Notes under the pieces: generated by a model
The model's database searches: none
Told to the model about the DNA's origin: nothing
Seen by the model: only the letters and a program-made list of their open reading frames with translations
Shown here: in pieces, positions 43,447 through 51,625 of the stretch
Layout of the letters: each line of letters opens with the position of its first letter
Numbering within the stretch: the stretch's first letter is position 1
Position numbers and translations under genes: made by a program
Assembly (NCBI GenBank): GCA_013166775.1
Contig: JABLTJ010000004.1
Location: 62,001 to 126,000 of the forward strand
Direction: 5' to 3'
DNA: 64,000 bases
Source: Promethearchaeati archaeon
GTDB lineage: Archaea > Asgardarchaeota > Heimdallarchaeia > Heimdallarchaeales > Heimdallarchaeaceae

Positions 43447-43719
43447 TTATCTTTTTCTGATAACTTGGAAAACTACAGGATTAAAAGCATCAGGACATGC
43501 ATGAGTAGATACATCTTTATCTTCTAACCAGGGAAACTCAGCACCATAAGCCATAGCATATATTTTTGGTAAAACTGAATAAAGTGCATGTAAGCAAATT
43601 TTCCCATTTATTTCGTTTGTTTCAAAATTAAAAATAATTTCATCGCCTACACTATGACCTGCCACACAATGACCCTTTTGTTCAACAACTTTCAAGATTA
43701 TTTCATGTGCCATATTCAT
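43447..43719 (-). CDS. TIGR04076 family protein
   Basis: A 90-aa protein matching the TIGR04076 pattern: KGHCVAGHSVGDEIIF, GKICLHALYSVLPKIYAMAYGAEFPW and ACPDAFNPVVFQVIRK, with three conserved cysteines and several Trp/Phe positions. The family is widespread in anaerobes and of unknown function, often near reductases. The gene ends 4 bp from the UbiA stop (convergent) and is divergent from the FAD-like gene. Confidence 0.85.
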   Translation of the reverse strand: MNMAHEIILKVVEQKGHCVAGHSVGDEIIFNFETNEINGKICLHALYSVLPKIYAMAYGAEFPWLEDKDVSTHACPDAFNPVVFQVIRKR

Positions 43720-43733
43720 GCTTCATGTTTTAG

Positions 43734-43741
43734 ATTTAAAT
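43734..43741 (+). promoter_or_regulatory. TATA-like box of the FAD-oxidoreductase-like gene
   Basis: ATTTAAAT is centred about 26 bp before ATG 43764, so the transcript is predicted to be leaderless. This excludes the TTG start at 43758 given by the ORF track. Confidence 0.5.
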
Positions 43742-43763
43742 AGTTATTCCCGAATTATTGTAT

Positions 43764-44840
43764 ATGGTTGAGAAATTTCGAAGTGATATAATCATTGAAG
43801 GGAGTGGTTTATCAGCTTCTGCATTAGCATATTATATTTCTCTTCATAATGATGATGATGTAATTATTTTGATTCAGGGGGAAACAAAAGAAACTGATAT
43901 ACCAAATTTCACTCCAGGATTCAGTTTTCCACAATTTGATTTGCCTGTGGATTCAATGGGTAATATTTTCAGAAAGACCAAAGATAATCTAAGAGATCTT
44001 CATTCAATATCAGGATTGTTTGAGTTTTCAATAAATCCGCTAGTTACAACGTATAGAGGAAGAAATTTTCAGAAATTGATGGAGAATCATAAGGAAAAAC
44101 TTGGAAAAACAAATATCAAACACAATTTATTGGATATTGAAGATATTTCTAACTATTATCCCTTTATTTCTCGTCAAGAGGAAATATATCTTTTGGAGAT
44201 ATTTGATTCAATAACATGTGCAAATATCAATGAATTATCCCATGCTTTTCAGAAGTTTGCAGAAGAAAATAATGTTATTATAACAAAAGAATCTGGAAAC
44301 CTAAGACTAGATGTGAAAAGTTGCCAATTACTATCAGAAGAGAGCAGCTATACAGCTAATAAGAATATCACAATTACGTCAAAACAACTATTTTCTTCTT
44401 CCTTTCATGAAGAATTTTTTGCTCTAGATATCTCGACACCAGTCTTTGAAAAATTTCCTAGAATTAATCTAATTGATTTCAACAACAAATCCTGTATGTG
44501 GTTGGAAGAAGCGGGTTATTTTCATATCTTTAGACTGTTTGATGTCGACGATGAAGAACGTAATAGAAAACAAGTAGAGAAAGATTTTGAAAAAATCTTT
44601 CCACATCTTGGAATACTTGAAATTGCTGATTCCAGCTTTGTTAAGTTAATGCAATGTAATAATCTGAGTAAATCACTTGGAACTTTAAGTTCCACCAACA
44701 TTCATTACTTCTCACTCCCAGTAGAGTCTGAGCTTTCATTGATTACAATTCTTGCAGAGAATTATTCATATTTAATTGCTGCTGATAGATTAAAGGAAAA
44801 TGGAGAGTTTAATTTTCTCAATCTGGCAACAAAAGACTGA
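43764..44840 (+). CDS. Divergent FAD-dependent oxidoreductase-like protein
   Basis: A protein of about 358 aa. The N-terminal DIIIEGSGLSASALAYYISLHND is a Rossmann dinucleotide-binding motif (GxGxSA) followed by an expected helix and strand (DVIILIQ), as in DAO/thiazole-type FAD enzymes. Beyond this I see no clear substrate-domain motif, and the typical C-terminal FAD-binding GxxG...D block is not obvious, so it may be a degenerate or specialised member. It is cytoplasmic (no signal peptide). It ends 13 bp from the convergent HEAT-repeat gene. Confidence 0.55.
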   Translation: MVEKFRSDIIIEGSGLSASALAYYISLHNDDDVIILIQGETKETDIPNFTPGFSFPQFDLPVDSMGNIFRKTKDNLRDLHSISGLFEFSINPLVTTYRGRNFQKLMENHKEKLGKTNIKHNLLDIEDISNYYPFISRQEEIYLLEIFDSITCANINELSHAFQKFAEENNVIITKESGNLRLDVKSCQLLSEESSYTANKNITITSKQLFSSSFHEEFFALDISTPVFEKFPRINLIDFNNKSCMWLEEAGYFHIFRLFDVDDEERNRKQVEKDFEKIFPHLGILEIADSSFVKLMQCNNLSKSLGTLSSTNIHYFSLPVESELSLITILAENYSYLIAADRLKENGEFNFLNLATKD

Positions 44841-44853
44841 TTTCCAGATTCAA

Positions 44854-47211
44854 CTAATTTACCATTTCTTCTAAGAATTCACTGTACTTAATTAGATTAT
44901 CTTGACAATATCTTCTTATTACCCTTGTATGTGATTTAACGATTAGGTTATTTAGAAACTTTAGTTTCTTATTTTTCTTTATTGTATTCAGAATACCAAC
45001 AACGATTTCAGCTTTTAATCCCTTAGATTTCTCAATGAATTGCTTCCTTGATTTCGCAGTCATTTTAGTTAGCCCTTTAACTATACCATCGACACTATCT
45101 ACACCTAAATAATTTAATGAAGAAATTCCAACCCTAGCATTACCTTCAACTATCTGGTTGACTGTTTCTTGTATTATTTCAATATCCTGAGCAATAGCAA
45201 GGAGAAGTATTAATCGTTCTTTTGCTTTTTTGTTCCTTTCCTTTTGGAAGAATTTCCTCAATGGTTGAATCGCTGATTTTTCCATTTTTTCGATTATTTT
45301 TCGAAGATTATTGAACCATTTATCCTCAGCACTTTTTAGATTAGGAAGAATCAATTCGAGTGTTTTACTTTCCATTTTGCTTAATGCACTTATGGTAGAC
45401 TTTACAAGATGCTGATTTGAAGAAGTTAATTGTTGGGAGAGTTTCTTTACAATGGGAGAACCTATTTTTACTGCAGCATAAATTGAAGCTTCTCTGACCA
45501 ATTCTTTAGATCTCTTCATATTATTAATAATAACATCAATAACGCCTGGATCTTGCAATTCACCTAGAGCTCTTGTTGAAATTTCTGCTATACCGTCATC
45601 ATTATCTTTTGCAGCTTTTATTAATGAAATGAGAGCTCTCTTACTTTTTATTTTTCGTAAAGATTCAACAGCTTTTCGTCTTAATTTAATATTAGGGTCT
45701 GATAAGATTGATGAGAGGATAGGAACTGATTTAGTACCAAGATGAGACAACAAATCACAAGATTTTTCTCTAATTTCTGGATCTATCTCCTTCAAGGATT
45801 TAGTTAATAAATCGAAGATTTCGTCGTCTTTAGATCTTATTTTTCCTTTATGGAGAGCGAATGAATAACCTAGTTCTTGCAGTTCTTCTGATGGGTAGTA
45901 TAGAAATAGTATAATTCCAAGTTTCACACCTTGAGTAAGATTACTTTCAAGAAATCCATCTAGTGCGAGTTCGATATTATCTGTACCAAAATAATGTAAA
46001 ACCTCCACTGCATTTTTCCTAAGTTGTAAGTCATCATCAATCAGTTCTTCAATTAAAACCTTTATTGAGGGAGTGCCTAAAGTGAGTAGAGCTTGAGTAA
46101 CAGCTTCAAGAATCGATGGATTCTTTCCTGCTAGTTGAGTTGTTAATAATCTTATTGCTCCTTCGTAACCATACTTTTGACTCATAACCAGAGTTAAACA
46201 CTGTGCTGCGTTTCTCCTAACATTCCTTTTACCTTTTTGGAGAGCACTCATTAGATAATCATAACTCGATTCACCTATTCTTTTCATAGATTCAATTATG
46301 TAAGGAACGTTTCTATCTTTTTCAAGGGCAGTAATCAAACTTGGAAGTGCTCCATTGCCAATTAAGGCTAGAGACCTTGCAGCATAATACGCAGCGGGAT
46401 CACCCTTTTCAAATTGGTTTACAAGTATCCCAATAGCTTTTTCACTCCCTAGATTCCCTAATGCTTCAATAATAGCTAATTGTGTATCTATAGAGTCCTT
46501 GAAATTTGAGAGTCTCGTGATTAAAACATCAACATGCTTTTGATTATCTAGATGCATCAAAATAATTGAACCATATTTAATATGCTCTTCAACATTGGAA
46601 GTCAGAATTATTTCACGAACTTGCTTTACGAAAAGATACGTAAGTTCAGGAAATTGAGTGATTGTGAGAAGAGTAAGTTCGGTGAAAATAGGATTAGTTT
46701 GCTTTAATCTATAAGAGAGAATTTTCTTTATTTCCTTAGATTGCTCATCAATAAATTGAAAATTAATGAAAGTGTCATCATAATTTGATAAGGAAGAATG
46801 ACAGGTTCTGATGGCAATTTCAGTTAGAGTCGCTAGAACAGGTGTAACTATTTGTGCTTTACTAATAGCAGAAAAAATCTTCTTTGCTTGAAGTGTAGAA
46901 AGTATTTCGAAGAATAATTCAAAACTCTCATCCTTGATTAAATATGTATGAATAATAGGAATAAAATACTGAAGTTTATTGACTATAACAGCTTTTATTA
47001 GATTGTCATGATTTTTAAGATATTCTTGGATTATCTTGTCCGTTGGAATATAATCCGTACTAAATAATAATTTTGTAGCATTTACTCTAACTAGCGTATC
47101 CTTATCAGTTAGAAAATTGATCAATAAATAATAATCTTTAATGTTTTCTAGGCTTATTTTTTCTACTTTTTCTTCTTTCAAGAGGAGTCTTTTGAGCTCT
47201 TCTTCATTCAA
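44854..47211 (-). CDS. HEAT-repeat protein coupled to a small GTPase
   Basis: A 785-aa all-helical protein composed of HEAT/PBS-lyase-like repeats, clearest between residues about 220 and 620 (LIEALGNLGSEKAIGILVNQF, AARSLALIGNGALPSLITAL, ALLTLGTPSIKVLIEELID, SCDLLSHLGTKSVPILSSIL, ALGELQDPGVIDVIINNM). Such solenoids act as protein-binding scaffolds. There is no membrane helix. Its ATG overlaps the GTPase stop by 4 bp, so the two proteins are made together and probably interact; HEAT solenoids of eukaryotic importins and adaptor proteins bind Ras-superfamily GTPases. That functional analogy is inference. Confidence 0.85.
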   Translation of the reverse strand: MNEEELKRLLLKEEKVEKISLENIKDYYLLINFLTDKDTLVRVNATKLLFSTDYIPTDKIIQEYLKNHDNLIKAVIVNKLQYFIPIIHTYLIKDESFELFFEILSTLQAKKIFSAISKAQIVTPVLATLTEIAIRTCHSSLSNYDDTFINFQFIDEQSKEIKKILSYRLKQTNPIFTELTLLTITQFPELTYLFVKQVREIILTSNVEEHIKYGSIILMHLDNQKHVDVLITRLSNFKDSIDTQLAIIEALGNLGSEKAIGILVNQFEKGDPAAYYAARSLALIGNGALPSLITALEKDRNVPYIIESMKRIGESSYDYLMSALQKGKRNVRRNAAQCLTLVMSQKYGYEGAIRLLTTQLAGKNPSILEAVTQALLTLGTPSIKVLIEELIDDDLQLRKNAVEVLHYFGTDNIELALDGFLESNLTQGVKLGIILFLYYPSEELQELGYSFALHKGKIRSKDDEIFDLLTKSLKEIDPEIREKSCDLLSHLGTKSVPILSSILSDPNIKLRRKAVESLRKIKSKRALISLIKAAKDNDDGIAEISTRALGELQDPGVIDVIINNMKRSKELVREASIYAAVKIGSPIVKKLSQQLTSSNQHLVKSTISALSKMESKTLELILPNLKSAEDKWFNNLRKIIEKMEKSAIQPLRKFFQKERNKKAKERLILLLAIAQDIEIIQETVNQIVEGNARVGISSLNYLGVDSVDGIVKGLTKMTAKSRKQFIEKSKGLKAEIVVGILNTIKKNKKLKFLNNLIVKSHTRVIRRYCQDNLIKYSEFLEEMVN

Positions 47212-47798
47212 GTAGTCTGCCCCCTCTGCTTCTTGCGGTACTTAATGAAATCTATAATTCCAGAACCAAGATTCTCAAAAACTTCTTGAACATTTTCTCC
47301 AGTTCTTGCAGAAGTTTCATAGTATTTAACTTTGAATCCTTTAGATTTGTATTTCTTATTTAAATCTTGAACGTATGCTAATGCTTTTTCTTTTACATTT
47401 ACTCGTTTTGTTTTAGAAAGAAGGTCCATTTTGTTACCTAAAACATAGAATGGAACAATACCTCTTTCTGTACCTATTTCTAATTCTTTCACCCATCTAT
47501 CTAAAGTTTTTAGTGTAGAAATTTTCGTAGCGTCAAAAACCATTAATGCACCTAAAGTTCCCCTATAATACAACATACGAACTTTCTCGAAAATTTCTTG
47601 ACCAGCAATGTCCCAGATTTGAAATAAAACTGAATAATCGTAAATTTCTTTTGGTAAAGAAGCAAAATCAGCTCCAATTGTTTCAAGATGTTTTGTGATA
47701 AAACCTTCCCCCAAATACGAACGTCTTAGACTTGTTTTTCCAACCGCTGCTTCTCCTGCTAAGATGACCTTTAAAAATAGTTTTTGACCATAGCTCAC
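47208..47798 (-). CDS. Rab/Ras-type small GTPase (operon with HEAT and CPBP proteins)
   Basis: A 196-aa Ras-superfamily GTPase. G1 GEAAVGKTS (15-23), switch I HLETIGADF, G3 DIAGQE (63-68) with the catalytic Gln, G4 NKMD (122-125) and G5 TSA (162-164) are present. An insertion of about ten residues lies between G4 and G5. The C-terminus is basic (KYRKKQRGQTT) and lacks cysteine, so a CAAX or Rab-type prenylation signal is absent, although a polybasic patch could contact acidic lipid headgroups. It begins 2 bp after the CPBP-protease gene and overlaps the HEAT gene by 4 bp. Confidence 0.95.
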   Translation of the reverse strand: MSYGQKLFLKVILAGEAAVGKTSLRRSYLGEGFITKHLETIGADFASLPKEIYDYSVLFQIWDIAGQEIFEKVRMLYYRGTLGALMVFDATKISTLKTLDRWVKELEIGTERGIVPFYVLGNKMDLLSKTKRVNVKEKALAYVQDLNKKYKSKGFKVKYYETSARTGENVQEVFENLGSGIIDFIKYRKKQRGQTT

Positions 47799-47800
47799 TG

Positions 47801-49570
47801 TTATCCCGTCTCACTAGTTATATTGTTTTTAGATAAATGCTTTGTTCGTCCTAGTTTATTATTAATAAAATTGAAAACAGCTGAAAGAGGGAGTAAGAAT
47901 GAATAAATCAAATATAATGCACCTAAAGCTGTAATCAACAATACAAGAATTTCTCCATTAAGAATTAAACCTAAATTAGGTGTAAGCAACATCCCTAAAA
48001 CGAAATTGTTTACTACATGTAAGAAAATAGCTGCATGTAAACCATACTTATAGAAAGCATATCCAAAGATTAATCCAGCTACTGCAGCTTGGAAAATCTT
48101 CCCTTCTTGCCAATAAGGATAACCTAATTGATAGTGTACATACCCGAAACTATAGGATGAAAAGAGAAGAAAAAGAAAATCAATTAATCCTAATTTCTTC
48201 CAGCGTCCTGTTAGGTAAAAGAGGGGATTCTTAGGTTTTTTTTCAAATATATATCTTGCAACTCTAGACGAATTTGAATGATTTTTTTTGTTTCTTTTAA
48301 TCATTATTTGTGATAATTTTATTATTCCATAAAAAATACCATTTAGAATAAACAGAGGTAGTCCAAACAAAAGAAAACGATATGTTATTTCTTCATTAAA
48401 ACCAGCCCAATATAATTGTGATAACTGTACGTATAGTACATCATAATTGATATCTATTTGTGAAGCTATGGGTATTCCTAAATTAAGAAGAATAATGATT
48501 ATGAATGAAGCTAAAGCTAGATTTAAGCAAGCCAAGTTCATTACAGGAATTATATCACTGACCATTATTCGTTTGAAGAATTTCTCTGTTCTATTTTTCG
48601 AGGTTCCAGGCAAAGTTGATGGAGGGCTATATTCCTTTGGCTGAATATCAGGAGAGAGAATGTTGAATGCTATATCATCCATTGATTCTTCAGGAGAAAA
48701 ATCTCCAGCATCAGATGGTACTTCCTCTAATGACAGTTTTTTGTCCTTTCTAGGTAAGTAGAATAATAGAATAGTAATACCGAAGAGAGCAAAACACATT
48801 AAAGATTGAGTAAGTTTCCAATCAACGATAAATTTTGATGGAATTGAGGTTGATACAAAAAATTCTTGTCTAAAACCCAACTCAGCTTTGTAAGAGTAAA
48901 AGAAATTAGGATAAGTAAAAGAAAGATTTGCGACAACTGTATCAGAAGGTATTGAAGGAAAGACGATGAAAACAAGAAAATTAGAAACAACAAGCATTAT
49001 TGCTACAACAACCATACTATTTTTCCACAGTTTATTTATGGAATACTGAGATTGTTTAACAAGTGATCCCAAACCAATTTTCCTATCATCTGGTAAGATG
49101 ATTTCTTTATGGATCAGTAATCCAAGATGCTGTTCAATTTTCGGATAGGTGAAGATTCCAATTAGAGAGCTCAATATAGCTATTTGTAGAAATTGAAGTA
49201 GGTTAGTAGAGACTGTGATTAGGATAAAATTATCTCTGAAAATTGTTAAATAGACAATAATAGTATAAATCAGAATAATACCAAATAAAGGTAAGAAGAA
49301 TTTAAACAGATGAGTGAGTGCATTATCACCTTGATCCTTTTTATTTATTATAAACCATCTTCGAATTTTCCAACCATATAAAATGTAAAAGATTACTGAA
49401 ATGAAATAAATTACTATAGAAATTATGAAGCCTTGTTCTAGGTAGTAGAAGCCGAAATCAATATCATTGGCAGAGAATAAGGTAATCATAGTGTTTAATG
49501 CAGATAAAGCAAGAATGAAAACAGGAATAAAGAGTGTGTCAAGAATCATTCTACTGATATTCTTCCGCAT
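47801..49570 (-). CDS. CPBP-family intramembrane protease-like protein
   Basis: A 589-aa multi-pass membrane protein, much longer than a minimal CPBP protease (200-300 aa). The C-terminal half has the three CPBP (Abi/Rce1-like) motifs: EEITYR (about residue 394), FGYVH (about 477) and HVVNN (about 520), which would bind zinc and catalyse intramembrane proteolysis. The N-terminal half has about six helices and a hydrophilic, acidic loop (about 285-320, EEVPSDAGDFSPEESMDD). It is the first gene of the operon with the small GTPase and the HEAT protein. Eukaryotic Rce1 of this family trims prenylated Ras, but the adjacent GTPase has no CAAX box. Confidence 0.82.
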   Translation of the reverse strand: MRKNISRMILDTLFIPVFILALSALNTMITLFSANDIDFGFYYLEQGFIISIVIYFISVIFYILYGWKIRRWFIINKKDQGDNALTHLFKFFLPLFGIILIYTIIVYLTIFRDNFILITVSTNLLQFLQIAILSSLIGIFTYPKIEQHLGLLIHKEIILPDDRKIGLGSLVKQSQYSINKLWKNSMVVVAIMLVVSNFLVFIVFPSIPSDTVVANLSFTYPNFFYSYKAELGFRQEFFVSTSIPSKFIVDWKLTQSLMCFALFGITILLFYLPRKDKKLSLEEVPSDAGDFSPEESMDDIAFNILSPDIQPKEYSPPSTLPGTSKNRTEKFFKRIMVSDIIPVMNLACLNLALASFIIIILLNLGIPIASQIDINYDVLYVQLSQLYWAGFNEEITYRFLLFGLPLFILNGIFYGIIKLSQIMIKRNKKNHSNSSRVARYIFEKKPKNPLFYLTGRWKKLGLIDFLFLLFSSYSFGYVHYQLGYPYWQEGKIFQAAVAGLIFGYAFYKYGLHAAIFLHVVNNFVLGMLLTPNLGLILNGEILVLLITALGALYLIYSFLLPLSAVFNFINNKLGRTKHLSKNNITSETG

Positions 49571-49736
49571 TTTAATGACCTTTAAATATTATTACTTAAA
49601 GTTCTTTTCAGTCTTTAGGTATTTATGAATTTTTGATATCCAATAGTTTAAGGAAAAGCTTTTAAACATGAATACGACTTTTTGTTCTAATTCAAACATA
49701 AGCAAACTAAAGACAACCGATTTACAGGTGTATTAT

Positions 49737-50156
49737 ATGAGCAAGAAAAAGAAAGATGAAAAAGAAGAAGTAGTTGAAGAGGAAGTCGAAGAAGAAGTAG
49801 GTGAAGAGGAAGCTGAAGAAAAAATAGTTGAAGAAGCAAAGAAAAAGAAGAAACCTGCTCCTAAAGCTAGAAGTGAAGAAGAGCGTCAAATAATCTACAT
49901 CGGTAAGAAGAACACCATTAGCTATGTTCTCGTTGCTGTAACTATATTAAATAAGCATGATAACTGTAATATCCAAGCGAGAGGAAGGCAAATCTCTAAA
50001 GCAGTTGATGTTGCAGAGATTACTCGCAGAAAATTCTTACAAGACATAGTTGAAGTAAGTGGTGTTATTATTGGTTCTGAAGATATCGCAAGTGATATAG
50101 AAGGAATGCCACCTAAGACTGTCTCTACAATTGAGATAATTATGAAGAAAAAATAG
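49737..50156 (+). CDS. albA: Alba-family chromatin protein with a charged N-terminal tail
   Basis: A 139-aa Alba protein. The Alba domain covers about the last 88 residues: IIYIGKKNTISYVLVAVTILNKHDNCNIQARGRQISKAVDVAEITRRKFL is the classic sequence, including the RGRxISKAVDVAE nucleic-acid-binding region. It binds DNA and RNA as a dimer. Most Alba proteins begin within a few residues of this domain; here about 50 residues of Lys, then Glu/Val-rich (EEEVEEEVGEEEAEEKIVEE), then Lys/Pro (KKKKKPAPKAR) sequence precede it. The start at ATG 49737 after AGGTG is preferred to the ORF-track 49668, which adds an unrelated Ser/Asn-rich stretch. Confidence 0.93.
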   Translation: MSKKKKDEKEEVVEEEVEEEVGEEEAEEKIVEEAKKKKKPAPKARSEEERQIIYIGKKNTISYVLVAVTILNKHDNCNIQARGRQISKAVDVAEITRRKFLQDIVEVSGVIIGSEDIASDIEGMPPKTVSTIEIIMKKK

Positions 50157-50180
50157 CAAAGTAAGATTCACTTAATAGAA

Positions 50181-50200
50181 TTTTTTTCTTTAATTTTTTA
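50181..50200. terminator. Oligo-T/A terminator between convergent alba and topoisomerase VI genes
   Basis: TTTTTTTCTTTAATTTTTTA lies between the two convergent stop codons and provides T-runs for the plus-strand transcript. Confidence 0.5.
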
Positions 50201-50213
50201 TATATAATTGATG

Positions 50214-51623
50214 TTAGATGAAATCTCCTGTTTCAATCTTTTGAGGTAGATAGAAATTTGTAATATATTGTGGATCTCGAGCATTCAGAGCTTGTATTTC
50301 AGCTTTATACCCACTGGAAATTAGAATCTCTAACTGTTCTTTCCATCTTGGTTTTCTTACTACAAATTCCTCTTCTAGCATAAGCTTAGATCTATGAATA
50401 TCTTTGGCAGTCATTTTTAGGAGAGTGCTACTAGGAATATCAAAACCACTTTCTGGAGCTAGATCACTTGGAAGAAGCCCCAACCACTTAATGCTTGGTA
50501 CTGCTAAATGACTAGATTCGAAGCTTAGTGCTTTGCTTCCTACACTATAAACTCTCATGATTTCAAATCCATAGGGATCGGCATCCATAATCGCAAAAAT
50601 AGGGAGCTTCAATTCATCATCTATTTTTTTGAGAAACTGTCTTGTTGCAATATCTGGTTGTCCTTTTGCAGTTATTAGAATACTTGGCACATAATCATAA
50701 AAATGATCTTCTGCTAATCTATTAAAGACAGCATCTTTTTCTATTACTAATACAAATTCTGCATCAGAATCTAAATCTTCTATGTCATCTATATTCGGTG
50801 AAATAGCTTTTCCTGCTCCAATTGCTCTACAATTAATTAAATCACCTTTTTCCTTAAAATCTATGCGACCTACAACTATACCTTTAGAAGATGCACTTAT
50901 GTTGAGTGAGGATCTAGTTACTTGCAACATTGCGCTCAAATCCTCTAATAATGAATCAGAGACAGTTTGCTTCTCAAACGAATTAACATCCATGTAAAAT
51001 ACATCTCTTTTGGTACTATGAATATCTCTGGTAAGAATATCGTGAATAATCCTCATAATGATAGTCATTTGTTCCACAGAGCTTACAGATGCAAGATTAC
51101 GAAATTGTCGTTCAATCATTTGTCTTCCAATTAGAACGAGTTCTTGTTCTTCGTCAAATCCTACATTTGTTCCAGCTCTAGAGGGAATATAAAACGAAGC
51201 TTCAGATGGAGATAGCATTGCCTGTTGAAGAAAAGCCAAAGAGTATTCCACAAGCAAATTGTTGGTTTCTTCAGATGTTTTAGTATCTACATGAGTAACA
51301 CCAAAAGGCATAAAATGATCTAATTTATGTTCAAGTTCTTTACGAACATCTTGAATCTTTTTCAGAGAAACTGCGTTTTTTATACTGATTTTCATTGTTT
51401 CCTTTTGCAAAGGGTATCTTGATAATTTTCGAGTTGATTCCAGTTTGTACCATTTCTTTGCACTTCTGAGAAATAAAACAAAAGATCCTCGCCTAAGATC
51501 AAAGGCTTCTCTAGCCCATGAATACATTTCTCTAACTAAAATTTCTTTATCAAAACTAAATGGTTTTTCCAATGCGGGTATAATTGTTGAGTTTCTAAAT
51601 ATGAAATTAAATTCAGGTGGCAT
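50214..51623 (-). CDS. top6A: Topoisomerase VI subunit A (Spo11-like) with an N-terminal extension
   Basis: A 469-aa type IIB topoisomerase A subunit, the DNA-cleaving subunit. KRDVFYMDVNSFEKQ carries the catalytic tyrosine (Y210) in the Spo11/TopoVI-A context, and LNISASSKGIVVG follows. The Toprim domain has VLVIEKDAVF (Glu), ITAKGQPDIATRQFL and FAIMDADPYGFEI (DxD) for metal binding. In characterised archaeal enzymes the Tyr is near residue 103-106, so about 105 extra residues precede the winged-helix domain here; they are basic (RSAKKWYKLESTRKLSRY) and may contact the giant B subunit or DNA. The gene starts 2 bp after the B-subunit stop. Confidence 0.94.
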   Translation of the reverse strand: MPPEFNFIFRNSTIIPALEKPFSFDKEILVREMYSWAREAFDLRRGSFVLFLRSAKKWYKLESTRKLSRYPLQKETMKISIKNAVSLKKIQDVRKELEHKLDHFMPFGVTHVDTKTSEETNNLLVEYSLAFLQQAMLSPSEASFYIPSRAGTNVGFDEEQELVLIGRQMIERQFRNLASVSSVEQMTIIMRIIHDILTRDIHSTKRDVFYMDVNSFEKQTVSDSLLEDLSAMLQVTRSSLNISASSKGIVVGRIDFKEKGDLINCRAIGAGKAISPNIDDIEDLDSDAEFVLVIEKDAVFNRLAEDHFYDYVPSILITAKGQPDIATRQFLKKIDDELKLPIFAIMDADPYGFEIMRVYSVGSKALSFESSHLAVPSIKWLGLLPSDLAPESGFDIPSSTLLKMTAKDIHRSKLMLEEEFVVRKPRWKEQLEILISSGYKAEIQALNARDPQYITNFYLPQKIETGDFI

Positions 51624-51625
51624 TT

